NCBI GenBank assembly: GCA_038116745.1
Contig: JAYODW010000003.1
Location: 62,001 to 126,000, forward strand
Direction: 5' to 3'
Length of the DNA stretch: 64,000 nucleotides
From: JAYODW01 sp038116745
GTDB taxonomy: Bacteria; Pseudomonadota; Gammaproteobacteria; Ga0077536
This document shows positions 35,528 to 45,168 of the stretch, in pieces. The translations under genes were made by a program, and so were the position numbers. Positions within the stretch are counted from its first letter, which is position 1, and each line of letters opens with the position of its first letter. The notes below the pieces were generated by a model. It ran no database searches. It was given only the letters and a program-made list of their open reading frames with translations, and was not told the origin of the DNA.

Positions 35528-35939
35528 GGCAGGGGCGGGCTCCTATGCAGATTAGATGGGTGCTGTGCCGTGGCGCCGGCGGGGCGCACGATAGCAATCA
35601 CTGTTGTGCTTGTCAGCGGAATACCAACGCTGGGACGGTGCCGGCCGGACGCGTAAGTGGGTGAGAAAATCAGCCATCAGGCCTTTCCCCCTTCGGGCAC
35701 GCTGCATCGTGTTCTGCGCTCCGACAATTCTCTGTGCGGAATGGTGCCAGGACTCTGTGCGCCGCCCCTCGCTGTCCGTATGTCTTGTCCGGGCAGGATG
35801 GCTGCCCGAAAGGACCGGCTGCATCCGACTTACCGTACCGGCCTTTTCGTCTGATACCTCTCTGCGGTCGTGTTGCCCTATAAGCCGAGCTTTGAGGACC
35901 CCGTGCGAACGCGCAGCGGGACCCTGTTCGGGTGAACTC
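35528..35939. other. Intergenic region between methyltransferase and acyl-CoA ligase genes
   Basis: 412 bases without a supported gene. A strong hairpin at about 35791-35807 (CGGGCAG, 5-base loop, CTGCCCG) is flanked by a further GTCC/GGAC pairing. A second stem near 35890-35913 (CCCGTGCG/CGCAGCGGG with one bulge) is present. Neither carries a T-run in either direction, so they are not plain terminators; they may be leader structure of the ligase transcript or chance. Confidence 0.35.
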
Positions 35940-36689
35940 TCAGGCCCGGGTGGCAGAAATAATGACCGCCGGTGGCTGCCTGAGAAAAGGCGCCCAGAAT
36001 GCGCTGTCGTCAGCACCGTCGCGTGCAGGCTCAAGGCGTAGCGGGTGGAAGGTGATCTCCTCGAACCCTGCATCAGCGAGGCCCGCAGCGTAGGCTGCTG
36101 CCGGCAGGTAGTAGTTCTCTACGTCGAGCGAGATCCCGTCGAGGTGAAAGCGGAACACCAACGGCGCGCCTTCGACGGCCGACGGCGGCAGCAGTACCTC
36201 AAAACCATAGGGCCGGAAGTCTGGCGGCGTTGCCTGCCAGGTATACATTTCAGGGTTGGTAATGAGCTGCACACAGCGGCCGCCGTGACGCACCTGGCGC
36301 GCCAGCCCGTCGCACATGCGGGCCAGCTCAGCGCGATCCCGCGCGTAGACCAGCAACCAGTTCGATGTCACCAGATCGCAATCGCGCTCGGGCCTTGTGG
36401 CGCGGGCGTCTTCAACGGCGTAGTCAATGTCAAGCGGTTGCGCAGTCTCTGCGTCCCGCGCGAGCGCGATCATATCCGGCGAGAGATCGAGACCGAGGAT
36501 CCTGCGCGCGCCGGCCCGTTTCAAGGCGCGCGTCAGCCAGCCGTCGCCGCAGGCACAGTCGACGACAGAGAGTCCGGTCACGTCACCGACGATCTCGAGC
36601 ATGGAAAAAAGCTCTGAACGCTCGCGCCAGGCCTGCGCTTTGGCAGCGCGATAGCGCGCGGCATTCTCCTCGTCGTAGCGGGTCTTCAT
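35940..36689 (-). CDS. Class I SAM-dependent methyltransferase
   Basis: 249 residues. The SAM motif I is LSVVDCACGDGWLTRAL, motif post-I LGLDLSPDMI, and the later ERDCDLVTSNWLLVYA. The N-terminus (RYDEENAARYRAAKAQAWRE) and C-terminus (FEEITFHPL) match small-molecule methyltransferases of the UbiE/ToxA-like type. Substrate unknown. The ATG at 36689 begins MKTRYDEEN; the frame continues upstream without a family-like sequence. It is separated from the ligase gene by 412 bases, so independent expression is likely. Confidence 0.8.
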   Translation of the reverse strand: MKTRYDEENAARYRAAKAQAWRERSELFSMLEIVGDVTGLSVVDCACGDGWLTRALKRAGARRILGLDLSPDMIALARDAETAQPLDIDYAVEDARATRPERDCDLVTSNWLLVYARDRAELARMCDGLARQVRHGGRCVQLITNPEMYTWQATPPDFRPYGFEVLLPPSAVEGAPLVFRFHLDGISLDVENYYLPAAAYAAGLADAGFEEITFHPLRLEPARDGADDSAFWAPFLRQPPAVIISATRA

Positions 36690-37098
36690 GGTTGCTTGCT
36701 CGCAGAAAAGGGACAAACGGCGCCCCGGCGCAGGCCAGTGTCGTCCTCTCGAACAAATAGGTCCAGCAGGGGGCACGCCCCATGAGGCGTTTTGCTATGT
36801 CCTTACGCCTGACGCGAGCAGAGGGCTCGCACTTTCGGGGGCTGTGCAGCACGCCGAGAAGGCCAACCGCGAGACCGGAGGCCGATCCTGGAGGGTAGCG
36901 GAGGCAGCGTTGCACAATCAGCGCGGTGAAGGCCTGATGGTATAAACGCGTAGCTTCGCTCGGTCTTGGGATTTATCCTGTGCTCCGGGCAGCGTGGCCG
37001 ATTGGAGCACTAGTGACTGGCACGTTTGACGCCAAACCCAGGAAGCAACTGCCGCGATTTTTCTTCCTCGCTATTCCGACTATGAGGACCGTTCTGTT
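36690..37098. other. Intergenic region between divergent methyltransferase and binding-protein genes
   Basis: 409 bases with no supported gene. TATAAA at 36941 is a possible -10 element for the plus-strand binding-protein operon, but a TTGCAC upstream is too far (25 bases) to be its partner. GAGGA at 37083-37088 is the likely ribosome site of the next gene. Confidence 0.35.
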
Positions 37099-38373
37099 TT
37101 GAACCCAGGCGCACTGCTGAAACACCCGCTGCTTGTCGCAGGACTGGTCGCGGTCGTCATCGCCCTAGTGATGTTTCGTCCGCGTGCCGCGGATGAGTCG
37201 CCAATCCGGATCGGGATCCTGCACTCGCTGACCGGCGCCATGGCGATAAGTGAGCGCAGTATGGTCGACGCCGAGCTGCTGGCGGTCGAGGAAATCAATC
37301 GTGGTGGCGGTCTGCTCGGGCGACAGGTCGAGGCCGTTGTCGCTGATGGTCAGTCGGACTGGCCGACCTTTGCGCGAGAGGCAGAACGACTGATCTCGGA
37401 AGAGAAAGTGGTGACGGTGTTCGGCTGCTGGACGTCGGCCAGTCGAAAGACCGTGAAGCCGGTGTTTGAACAGCATGATCACCTGCTGGTTTACCCCATG
37501 GCCTACGAGGGCCTCGAACAATCTCGCAATATCGCCTACATCGGCGCCGCACCTAATCAGCAGGTCACGCCGGCCCTGACCTGGGGCGTCGAAAATCTGG
37601 GCAAGCGCGTGTTCCTGGTGGGTTCGGACTACGTGTGGCCGCGCACCATCAACGCGATCATGAAGGACATGCTGCCAAGCCTCGGCGCGGAGCTGGTCGG
37701 CGAGAGCTACGTGTTTTTCGGGAGCACGAAACTCGACCAGACCGTGGCAAAGATCAAGGCTGCCGCACCGGACTTGGTCATCAGCTCAGTGGTGGGCGAC
37801 AGCAATCCCGCGTTTTATCGTGCGCTGCGTGAAGCCGGCATCAGCGCTGAATCGACACCCGTTCTGACCTTCAGCATCGGTGAGTCGGAGCTGCTAGAGA
37901 TGGATCCGCTGGATGTCAGCGGGCACTTTGCCGCCTGGAGCTATCTGCAGAGCCTGCCGGGGCAAACCAATCAGGAGTTCATCGCTCGATTCCGCGAGCG
38001 GTTTGGCGCTGAGCGGGTAACCAGCGACGTGATTGCTACCGCCTACAGCAGCGTCCTGCTGTGGGCACAGGCAGTGGAACAGGCGCAGAGCATCGAAGTC
38101 GATCAGATCCGTACTGCGCTGTACGGGCAGAGCATCGCAGCGCCGGAAGGGATCATTTCGGTGGATGCAGCGACCGGGCATGCATGGCGCTCGATCTCGA
38201 TCGGCCGAATCAATAAGTCGCGCGGTATCGATCAGGTATGGGCGCTGGAGCGACCCATTCGCCCGGTGCCTTTTCCCAGCAGCCGCACGCCGGCAGCCTG
38301 GCGCATGTACCTGGACCACCTGTATCAGGCCTGGGGCAACAGCTGGGCTAACCCGGAGGAGAGCGCGCTGTGA
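37099..38373 (+). CDS. UrtA/AmiC-type periplasmic binding protein
   Basis: 424 residues. An N-terminal hydrophobic segment (about 11-25, LVAGLVAVVIALVMF) has no clear cleavage site, so it may stay membrane-anchored. The mature part is a type I periplasmic binding protein of the urea/short-chain-amide group: IRIGILHSLTGAMAISERSMVDAELLAVEEINRGGGLLGRQVE, FGCWTSASRKTVKPVFEQHDHLLVYPMAYEGLEQS, YVWPRTINAIMKDML. The start is a TTG with GAGGA about 10 bases upstream. No permease or ATPase gene is near. Instead it overlaps a chemoreceptor gene by 4 bases, so a sensory role is more likely than transport. Confidence 0.87.
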   Translation: MNPGALLKHPLLVAGLVAVVIALVMFRPRAADESPIRIGILHSLTGAMAISERSMVDAELLAVEEINRGGGLLGRQVEAVVADGQSDWPTFAREAERLISEEKVVTVFGCWTSASRKTVKPVFEQHDHLLVYPMAYEGLEQSRNIAYIGAAPNQQVTPALTWGVENLGKRVFLVGSDYVWPRTINAIMKDMLPSLGAELVGESYVFFGSTKLDQTVAKIKAAAPDLVISSVVGDSNPAFYRALREAGISAESTPVLTFSIGESELLEMDPLDVSGHFAAWSYLQSLPGQTNQEFIARFRERFGAERVTSDVIATAYSSVLLWAQAVEQAQSIEVDQIRTALYGQSIAAPEGIISVDAATGHAWRSISIGRINKSRGIDQVWALERPIRPVPFPSSRTPAAWRMYLDHLYQAWGNSWANPEESAL

Positions 38374-40742
38374 AGGATATTCCAGGGCTATCTCTTAATC
38401 CGCTCAGTGAAAATTTTGCGGCCTCACCGCAGCTGACGCTGGAAGATCTTGAACGCCTGGCGGATGCCGGGTTCAAGAGTGTGATCAACAATCGCCCTGA
38501 TTTCGAGGGCGGCCCCGAGCAGCCAACCAGCGCGCAGATGGCGCGTGCTGCAGAAGCGCTGGGGCTGCAGTTCGCGGCCCTGCCGGTGGTCATGAGCCAG
38601 ATCAACGATGCCGACGTCGCGGCTTTCTCCAGGCTGTTGAAGACCTTGCCCGCGCCTGTCTGCGGCTACTGCGCAGTGGGTGGTCGCGTGAAAAAACTCT
38701 ACGAGCTCGCGCAGGCCCGCCGGCGCCCCATCGTTCCACTCGCCCGGCGTCTGGTCCTGGGCATGGTGCTGATAGCGGTGCTCGCCTGCTCAGTGCTCGC
38801 GCTGGTGGTTGACAGGATGTCGGGGCGGTCGCTCGAGCAGACCTCCCTAAAGAATCTCCTCGCGGTGAGTCAGCGGAAGGTCAGCCGTCTTGAGGAGTTC
38901 GCGTCGGAACTGCTGCGCGGCGTGCATGCCGCGGGTCACAGCACAGAGCTTCAGCAGCTGGTCGCCGATCTGCAGCGTTCCGCAGACGATGGCAATGACC
39001 TGCGGGATACGGCAACTGTTCGGGCACAACTGAAGTCCTATCTCGAGCGTACCTCCGCGCTTTATGGTTTTGTCAACGCCCTGGTGGCAGCGCCTGATGG
39101 CGAGATCCTGTTTGCGCTGAATAGCCAGAGCGCAGAACTTGATGTCGGGGGGAACCTACAGCAGGGCGCTCTTGAAGATTCGGAGCTGGCGCGTCTGTTC
39201 GCGAGGACCAGGGCGCTGAAGCAGGAGGAGATATCCCGCTATGGGGTCTATTCCGGGATGGTGGCGCCTGCTGTTTTTGTGGCCGGCCCGGTCCTGCATC
39301 GCAACCATCTTCAGGGCGTGTTGCTGCTTCAGATCGACAACATGGCGCTGCGGCGCATCCTGTTGGATTACACCGGGCTGTACAGCACCGGAGAGGTGTT
39401 GGTTGCGCAACGTGACGGAGACGCCGCCGTGCTGGTTGCCCCGACCCGCTTCCGGCCTGGAGCCGCTTTTGCGGAAGAATCCCGCGTGCCGCTGGGATCG
39501 GAGCGCGCGCTGCCGGTGCAGAAAGCTGTGCTGGGAAGTCGATGGTATGGGCTGTACGTTGACGAGCGCGGTGAGCAGACCATTGCGATTGCGAGCTACT
39601 CGCCCGCGTTCGAGTGGGGCATCGTGGTCAAACAGGATGTCGACGAAGCGCTGGCGCTGGTGGACGAGCAGAGATCGATGACCGCCTACGTACTGCTCGC
39701 GCTCTCTCTGCCGATCGTTCTCGGCGCCCTTGTTTTCACGCGCAGCATCACGTCCCCGGTCCGGTTTGCGGCTACCGCCGCGGAGCAGCTGCAGGCTGGT
39801 GATCTGACAGTTGCTGTCTCAGATCCGAAGCGCAACGATGAGACGGGTGTGCTGATCTCCGCGCTCAAGTCGCTGGTCACCTATCTGCGCACGCTGGTGA
39901 GCAATTTCAAAAGCGTCAACGCGACCATCGGCGCGGCGACCGAAAGCATGGTCGCCACGACCCGGGTGCAGGAAGAAGGAGTCCAGACCGTCAGCACATC
40001 GAGCGCTGAGATTGCCGCCAGCGCGCGGCAGATCGCTGCAACGGCGGAGGCGCTGCTGACATCAATGCGCGAAGTGGCGGACCGACTGCGGGAGACCGCC
40101 GAGCTGGCTACCAAGGGGCGGGACAACATCGCCAGCATGAACAGCAACATCAGGGACATGTCGGATGGCAGCGAGGCGATCAGTGGACGACTGGACGTGA
40201 TTGCACAGCGGGCGGAGAAAATTACTGAAGTGGTCAGCACCATCACCAAAGTCGCGGACCAGACCAACATGCTGTCCCTGAACGCCGCCATTGAAGCCGA
40301 GGTTGCCGGAGAAGCGGGCCGTGGCTTCGCTGTGGTGGCGCAGGAGATCAGACGTCTGGCCGACCAGACCGCCGTCGGCACGCTGGATATCGAGCAGATG
40401 GTGAGGGAAATGCAGGCCGCGGTAGCCGGCGGCGTGCAGGAGATGGCTGCGTTTGAAAACATGGTCGAGAGCCGTGTGCAGGCCTCGGTGGCGACCTTTG
40501 AGCAGCTGGGCCTGATCATCGAGCAGGTCGAACTGCTGCAGCCGCAGTTTGAAACCGTCAATGAAGGAATGCGGTCGCAGGCGGTCGGCGCTACCCAGAT
40601 AGCCGGTGCTATGAGTCAGTTGACCGACGTGGCTGCCGGCACCCGCGATTCGATCGCCGAGCTGATTAAGATCACCAACGAAATGAATGCGGCGGTGGCG
40701 GTTCTCAATTCGGCGACACTCCGCTTCCATACCGGTGACTAG
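38370..40742 (+). CDS. DUF442-methyl-accepting chemotaxis protein fusion
   Basis: 790 residues. Residues 8-115 form a DUF442 domain (beta-lactamase hydrolase-like, rhodanese/phosphatase fold): LSENFAASPQLTLEDLERLADAGFKSVINNRPD, with a Cys101-x4-Arg106 loop (YCAVGGR). TM1 is about 127-147, a periplasmic sensor domain 150-435, TM2 439-458, HAMP 460-512, and the signalling coiled coil 520-790 with the tip LSLNAAIEAEVAGEAGRGFAVVAQEIRRLADQT near 635, resembling WspA-type receptors. The DUF442 domain would therefore be cytoplasmic. GTG start inside the previous stop (GTGA) implies coupled synthesis with the binding protein, its likely ligand partner. I know of no characterised receptor with this architecture. 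Confidence 0.85.
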   Translation: MKDIPGLSLNPLSENFAASPQLTLEDLERLADAGFKSVINNRPDFEGGPEQPTSAQMARAAEALGLQFAALPVVMSQINDADVAAFSRLLKTLPAPVCGYCAVGGRVKKLYELAQARRRPIVPLARRLVLGMVLIAVLACSVLALVVDRMSGRSLEQTSLKNLLAVSQRKVSRLEEFASELLRGVHAAGHSTELQQLVADLQRSADDGNDLRDTATVRAQLKSYLERTSALYGFVNALVAAPDGEILFALNSQSAELDVGGNLQQGALEDSELARLFARTRALKQEEISRYGVYSGMVAPAVFVAGPVLHRNHLQGVLLLQIDNMALRRILLDYTGLYSTGEVLVAQRDGDAAVLVAPTRFRPGAAFAEESRVPLGSERALPVQKAVLGSRWYGLYVDERGEQTIAIASYSPAFEWGIVVKQDVDEALALVDEQRSMTAYVLLALSLPIVLGALVFTRSITSPVRFAATAAEQLQAGDLTVAVSDPKRNDETGVLISALKSLVTYLRTLVSNFKSVNATIGAATESMVATTRVQEEGVQTVSTSSAEIAASARQIAATAEALLTSMREVADRLRETAELATKGRDNIASMNSNIRDMSDGSEAISGRLDVIAQRAEKITEVVSTITKVADQTNMLSLNAAIEAEVAGEAGRGFAVVAQEIRRLADQTAVGTLDIEQMVREMQAAVAGGVQEMAAFENMVESRVQASVATFEQLGLIIEQVELLQPQFETVNEGMRSQAVGATQIAGAMSQLTDVAAGTRDSIAELIKITNEMNAAVAVLNSATLRFHTGD

Positions 40743-40968
40743 CGCGCTTCTTGATGACCTGTCGTCGTCACCATTTTCGAGCTCGCTTGGCGCTGCAGCC
40801 CGTTTTTTCCTGTTGACTGCCAGCGTTGGTGGTCACCCGACCCGCACCTTTCTCCCGCTGACTGCTCGCCCTGACTTTGAGTGCCGTGGTCAGCGCGGCG
40901 TGCTTCTGCATGAAGCGACTCATGCCCGGCGACTTCGACCGGCTCTAACTCCGATGGCTGATTGATCT

Positions 40969-41808
40969 TTGGACGCGGTCGCCGCTCTGGCCGAGCATCT
41001 GCCGCTGGTGCTCACTCTCTGCGCCGCGGGGGCGGTCGCGGGTATGACCGCGGGTCTGTTCGGCAACGGCGGTGGCTTTGTCATCGTGCCCGCGCTGGTG
41101 ACCTTGCTGGATGCTTACGCTGGCACTCAGCGGGAGCTGATTTACACCGCGATAGGGACCTCTCTTGCATGCATCACGCTCACGACCGCGCGGGCGGTGC
41201 TGGCGCACCGGCGGCAAGGCGCGGTTGATTTCGGCGTCGTGCTCAGCTGGGCCGGGTGGGTATTTCTAGGCGTGCTGGCCGGGCTCAGCGTGGCCTCTCA
41301 CGTCAATGCCAATGCGCTGTTTTTTTTGTTCAGCGGGGGGGTATTGGTTTACTCGGTGTATTTCCTCTTTCCTGACCGTTTCAATCTGCGCCGCAAACAA
41401 GCGCAGATGCCGGCGGGGATCGCCCGCGCCGCACTCGCAGCTGCACTCGGGGCATTTTCTTCGATCCTCGGGATCGGTGGCGGGACGATTACCGTGATCA
41501 CCATGGTTACCTGTGGGCGTCCCATACATCAGGCTGTGGCGACGGCGTCGGGCGTCGGTTTCGTGATCGGCTTGACCGGCGCGCTGGGTTTTCTCTGGAT
41601 GGGCCTGGGACAGCCGAGCGCGGTGTTCGGCTCGATCGGCTATATGAACGTGCCTGCGTTGCTTGCGATAAGCAGCCTGTCTCTCGTGACAGCGCCGATT
41701 GGCGCTGCCTGGGCGCACCGTCTTGATGGCCGCAGGCTCAAACAGATTTTTGGTGTCTATCTGCTGCTGGTGTCATGCTCCATGTTCTATAAGGGCTTGA
41801 CTCTTTAA
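40969..41808 (+). CDS. TauE/SafE-family (TSUP) anion exporter
   Basis: 279 residues with about eight hydrophobic segments in two repeats, each bearing the family glycine motif (GMTAGLFGNGGGFVIVPAL near 25-43 and GAFSSILGIGGGTITVITM near 165-183). TSUP proteins move sulfite, sulfoacetate, thiosulfate or related anions. The start is a TTG at 40969 with a weak ribosome site, 226 bases after the chemoreceptor. The next gene begins 43 bases later. Because DUF442 domains and TSUP exporters co-occur in sulfide-oxidation operons, a sulfur anion is a reasonable guess. Confidence 0.83.
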   Translation: MDAVAALAEHLPLVLTLCAAGAVAGMTAGLFGNGGGFVIVPALVTLLDAYAGTQRELIYTAIGTSLACITLTTARAVLAHRRQGAVDFGVVLSWAGWVFLGVLAGLSVASHVNANALFFLFSGGVLVYSVYFLFPDRFNLRRKQAQMPAGIARAALAAALGAFSSILGIGGGTITVITMVTCGRPIHQAVATASGVGFVIGLTGALGFLWMGLGQPSAVFGSIGYMNVPALLAISSLSLVTAPIGAAWAHRLDGRRLKQIFGVYLLLVSCSMFYKGLTL

Positions 41809-41851
41809 CGTGACTGCCGGTGGATCCGAGCGACTGACGGGAGGACTGAAA

Positions 41852-42991
41852 ATGGACGGAATAAACGACAGACGCATCTTTCTCAAAGGCGCTGCAGCGG
41901 CGGCCGGATTGTCGGCGCTGTCGGGATTAGTTGGCGCGCGGGCAGTGACGGACGGTTCTGACATCCTCGTGCCTGAGCCCGGGATCGCCAAGCTCAACGC
42001 TAATGAAAACCCGACCGGACCCAGCGCCAGGGCCAAAAAAGCGATCGCGGAAGCTGCGCAGTACAGTGCGTACTACGTTGGAGAAAACGTCAGGCGGCTC
42101 AAGTCAATGATTGCAGAGCGTCACGGTTTGAGTACCAGCAACGTTGCGCTCAGCTCAGGTTCCAGCGGGGTATTGACCTATCTGGCTGTGGCGGCATCTC
42201 GCCGCGGTGAGATCCTCTGCGCCGATCTGTTCTGGGACACCACTGCCAAGGCGGCAGAGCGACAGGGGGCGGTGCTTCGTCGGCTGCCGAAATCTCCGGA
42301 CCTCAGCATCGACCTTGGACAGATGGCGGCTGGGATCACGTCCGCCATCGCGCTGGTGCATGTCACCAATCCGAACAATCCCACCGGCCTGATGCAGGAG
42401 CCCGAGGCGTTACGGAAATTCTGCCGCACGGCGGCGGCCAAGACCTACGTACTGGTCGACGAGGCTTACAACGAGGTCACTGACGATCCGGCACGAAACT
42501 CGATGGTCGATCTGGTCCGTGAGGGTCACAACGTAGCGGTCGCGCGCACCTTCTCCAAAATCTACGGGCTTGCCGGCCTGCGCATCGGGTACATGCTCGG
42601 TAGTGAGGAGATCATCGAGCAGGTCAATCAATTCAGTCTGGGAGACTACGCGCTCAATCAGGCGGGTGTTGCGGCGGCGCTTGCCAGCTATAACGACGAG
42701 GCGTTTATTCGCTATTCCAAAGCCATCATCCTGGAGGGTCGCGGGATGATTGAAGAAGCGGTGCGCTCACACGGGCTGCGCTCTCTGCCGTCACAAACCA
42801 ATTTTTTGTTTGTGGATCTGGGTGGGCTCAATGCGGAGACTTTCCGCGCGGAGATGGCGCAGCGTGGCGTTCTCATTCGAGGCATTTATCGGGACTACAC
42901 CAACTGGTCCCGCGTCAGCATGGGGCGCCTGTCCGACGTGCAGAGCTACGTCGACGTGCTGCCGCAGGTGCTGGAAGCGATGAACGCCTGA
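41852..42991 (+). CDS. PLP aminotransferase (HisC-like) with Tat signal
   Basis: 379 residues. The N-terminus DRRIFLKGAAAAAGLSALSG is a twin-arginine signal (Arg7-Arg8, then a hydrophobic stretch). The rest is a fold-type I aminotransferase of the histidinol-phosphate group: LNANENPTGPS, VHVTNPNNPTGL, VLVDEAYNEV, the PLP lysine about residue 236 in TFSKIYGLAGLRIGY, and RVSMGRL near the end. Export of a folded PLP enzyme to the periplasm is consistent with the Tat route. GGGAGGA precedes the ATG. It follows the TSUP exporter by 43 bases. Substrate unknown; an amino acid or amino-sulfonate handled in the periplasm is possible. Confidence 0.87.
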   Translation: MDGINDRRIFLKGAAAAAGLSALSGLVGARAVTDGSDILVPEPGIAKLNANENPTGPSARAKKAIAEAAQYSAYYVGENVRRLKSMIAERHGLSTSNVALSSGSSGVLTYLAVAASRRGEILCADLFWDTTAKAAERQGAVLRRLPKSPDLSIDLGQMAAGITSAIALVHVTNPNNPTGLMQEPEALRKFCRTAAAKTYVLVDEAYNEVTDDPARNSMVDLVREGHNVAVARTFSKIYGLAGLRIGYMLGSEEIIEQVNQFSLGDYALNQAGVAAALASYNDEAFIRYSKAIILEGRGMIEEAVRSHGLRSLPSQTNFLFVDLGGLNAETFRAEMAQRGVLIRGIYRDYTNWSRVSMGRLSDVQSYVDVLPQVLEAMNA

Positions 42992-44270
42992 ACAAAAGGA
43001 CGTGAAGCACCAGGGACCTCCAGCCCAGCGGTAGCCTGGCGTGGCCGCCGCGCCTGATGCAGGCGGCAGTGCAAACGATGCGGTCTTGCGGTGTGCGATG
43101 GATTCGAAGGCTTGCTTTTCCTGGGTGAGGTTTCGCGACAATTCGCGCAGGATCGGCTGGCGTCCGCGAGGGCTTTTGCGGCCATCAGAGCGGTCTGTCT
43201 GCCAGGTCAGGCACTTTCCTGAGAAATGACAAGGACAGACTGGTATCGGTGCTGTGTCATTGTCTGTGAAGACGTTTCAGGAGATTCGTTTCAGCAGCCT
43301 GGCGCGGCGTCAAGCCTCCGGTTTTGCATCCAATCAAAAGCCACTGGCGACTAGGCTTCGGGTTACCTTCAACCAGGTCCTGAGTCTCGGTCCCGAGGAT
43401 TAACCTGTAGCCCTCGTGCGTCTACTACCAGATTGAAAGCCAGATCAGTCGTCGGCGCTGAGTTTTTTCAGATACTGACGTGCGGGGGAAATCGCGAATA
43501 TGGTTCATTTATTTACTGAAAAGGAATTAATTAATAAGCCGTGCAGCGGTTATCCATCATAGTTAGAGCGGATGAGGGCGCAGACGAGCGAGCGAAGATG
43601 GGCAGCTTTGGGTGCGCGTGACTGAAGCGCAGGGGGATTCTCGACGCTTTGCATGCGGAAGCAGTATTGCGAATCCCAGCCTGTCGTCGCGACTGAGGCC
43701 GGTCGATTTGCGAACAAGTGGCAGATGAAAGAGCCGCTCAAAATAAAGTACCGAACAGGAAATTTATTACAAATAAAACGCGCTCTTGCTGCTTCAAAGG
43801 ATGTCTGACGTGAGAAGTGTGTTGGAAGCGTTTTGAACTGCTTACGTTTTTGAAACCCACGCCCGGGTGGCTGCGGTCGCATTCACGGAGGCAGCCCGTC
43901 GGACGGAGAGAGCCGTGGCGACGCCGCCTACCTGGACGCAGACGCGAGCAGAATCCAGTGGACTCCAGGCTGCCTAATGGATACAGCGCCTGTCGGCGCT
44001 GAATAAGCACGTGCAGCCGCGTGTCCCCGCGGTCCTCGCGTGTAGTGCGCGCAACCTTATGGGACGTCCATGCACTCGAGCTTCGCTGTGGACAAGCGCA
44101 CCTCCAAACAGCTGCAGCAACACCCATCAGACCATCGCATCAGGTCATGGCATTCATGTTCTGGACACGACTGGCGCGAGACCGCACACGCCGGTTGTGG
44201 AGACAGGGATCTCCTCTGATGAGAGCTCCGCGGAGATCGGAGGCGATTGACCAGACCCCGACGAAGAACT
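42992..44270. other. Long gene-free region with AT-rich patches
   Basis: 1279 bases with no frame that looks coding; all frames are short and rich in residues typical of non-coding high-GC DNA. Two AT-rich patches (about 43495-43565 and 43735-43790) contrast with the surroundings. A weak stem before a T6 run lies near 43458-43475. No tRNA, transposase remnant or terminal repeat was recognised. It may hold promoters, a small RNA or decayed sequence. Confidence 0.5.
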
Positions 44271-44972
44271 TCAGAAGTTCAGTAGGAGCGTGACTGAGAG
44301 CACGTGATTGACCGCGTCCGGCTGCCCGCTGCGCGTAATCCACTGATTTAGATAGCCAACCTCCCCGCGCGCGCTGGGCGCGAGACGCACGCCCACACCT
44401 GCAAACAGTCGGTTCTGATCCAGACCGTCATCAGCACCCCAGTCAGTGTCGTTGAGATTGACGAAAAATTCGTCCCAGGCTGACAGATAAAGCCGTCCGT
44501 CGAAGGCCAGCGGGCGCGACACCTTGCTCAGGTGTCGGAAGCGCCATCCGGTATCGTCGAAGCTCTCGACGGTGCGCTGCTCGAGCCGTGTGCGGGTCGA
44601 GAGCGAAAACCCCAGCAGCGGCGCTTCTTTGCTCCAGGTCAGCTGCTGCCAGTAACGGTGCTCGGTTACGTCTTCATCTGTTCCCTGCGGATCGTTATTG
44701 ATATGTCCGTAGCCCGCCCAGAGGACCGTCCGCGGTCTTATGCGGTAGCCCGCGGCAGCTCGCAGCAGGCTCTGGTTGAGATGTGAGCTGTCATCGTCGT
44801 ACCGCCCCTGAGCTTCGAGCCAGACGCGATAAGGGGCTTCTTTTCCGGCTGGCGAAACGGTGGCAATGACTGCCGCCCAGGTCTGGAAGTCCTCGACCGT
44901 GTCGGCTATGACGCTCAATGGGAGCAGCGCAAGAATCAGGAGACTGCTGAGAATAATCGTTCGAAATTTCAT
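44271..44972 (-). CDS. DUF2490 outer-membrane barrel-like protein
   Basis: 233 residues. A signal peptide (1-23, ending SVIA) precedes repeated amphipathic strands (EDFQTWAAVIATV, YRVWLEAQGRYDDD, TVLWAGYGHI, WRFRHLSKVSRPL, RLYLSAWDEFFVNL) and a last strand ending in Phe (VLSVTLLLNF), as in outer-membrane barrels. This is the DUF2490 pattern. Its role is unknown. The AT-rich upstream segment (44973-45010) could hold its promoter. The gene stands alone. Confidence 0.8.
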   Translation of the reverse strand: MKFRTIILSSLLILALLPLSVIADTVEDFQTWAAVIATVSPAGKEAPYRVWLEAQGRYDDDSSHLNQSLLRAAAGYRIRPRTVLWAGYGHINNDPQGTDEDVTEHRYWQQLTWSKEAPLLGFSLSTRTRLEQRTVESFDDTGWRFRHLSKVSRPLAFDGRLYLSAWDEFFVNLNDTDWGADDGLDQNRLFAGVGVRLAPSARGEVGYLNQWITRSGQPDAVNHVLSVTLLLNF

Positions 44973-45168
44973 AGTTTTTTTACGGGAAAGGTCGTTAATC
45001 GGCTCACTCGGAAAGGGCTCAGGGTAGCGTCGGATGGCGCAGCTGGGAAACCGCCCCCGATCAGCACTGTCGGGAGAGCGACCGTTTTCCGCCTCGTTCA
45101 GACCTGTTTGACACGCGCGTCGAGCTTACGGAAGCATCTCGTCGGGACATTCATGTGGAGTAGAGCAA

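Noticed and set aside
35905..35952. AACTCTCAGGC stretch reminiscent of the glycine riboswitch 3' part
   Set aside because: The required GCCGAAGG core and paired GGAGAG segment are absent, and the orientation would place it antisense to the methyltransferase end.
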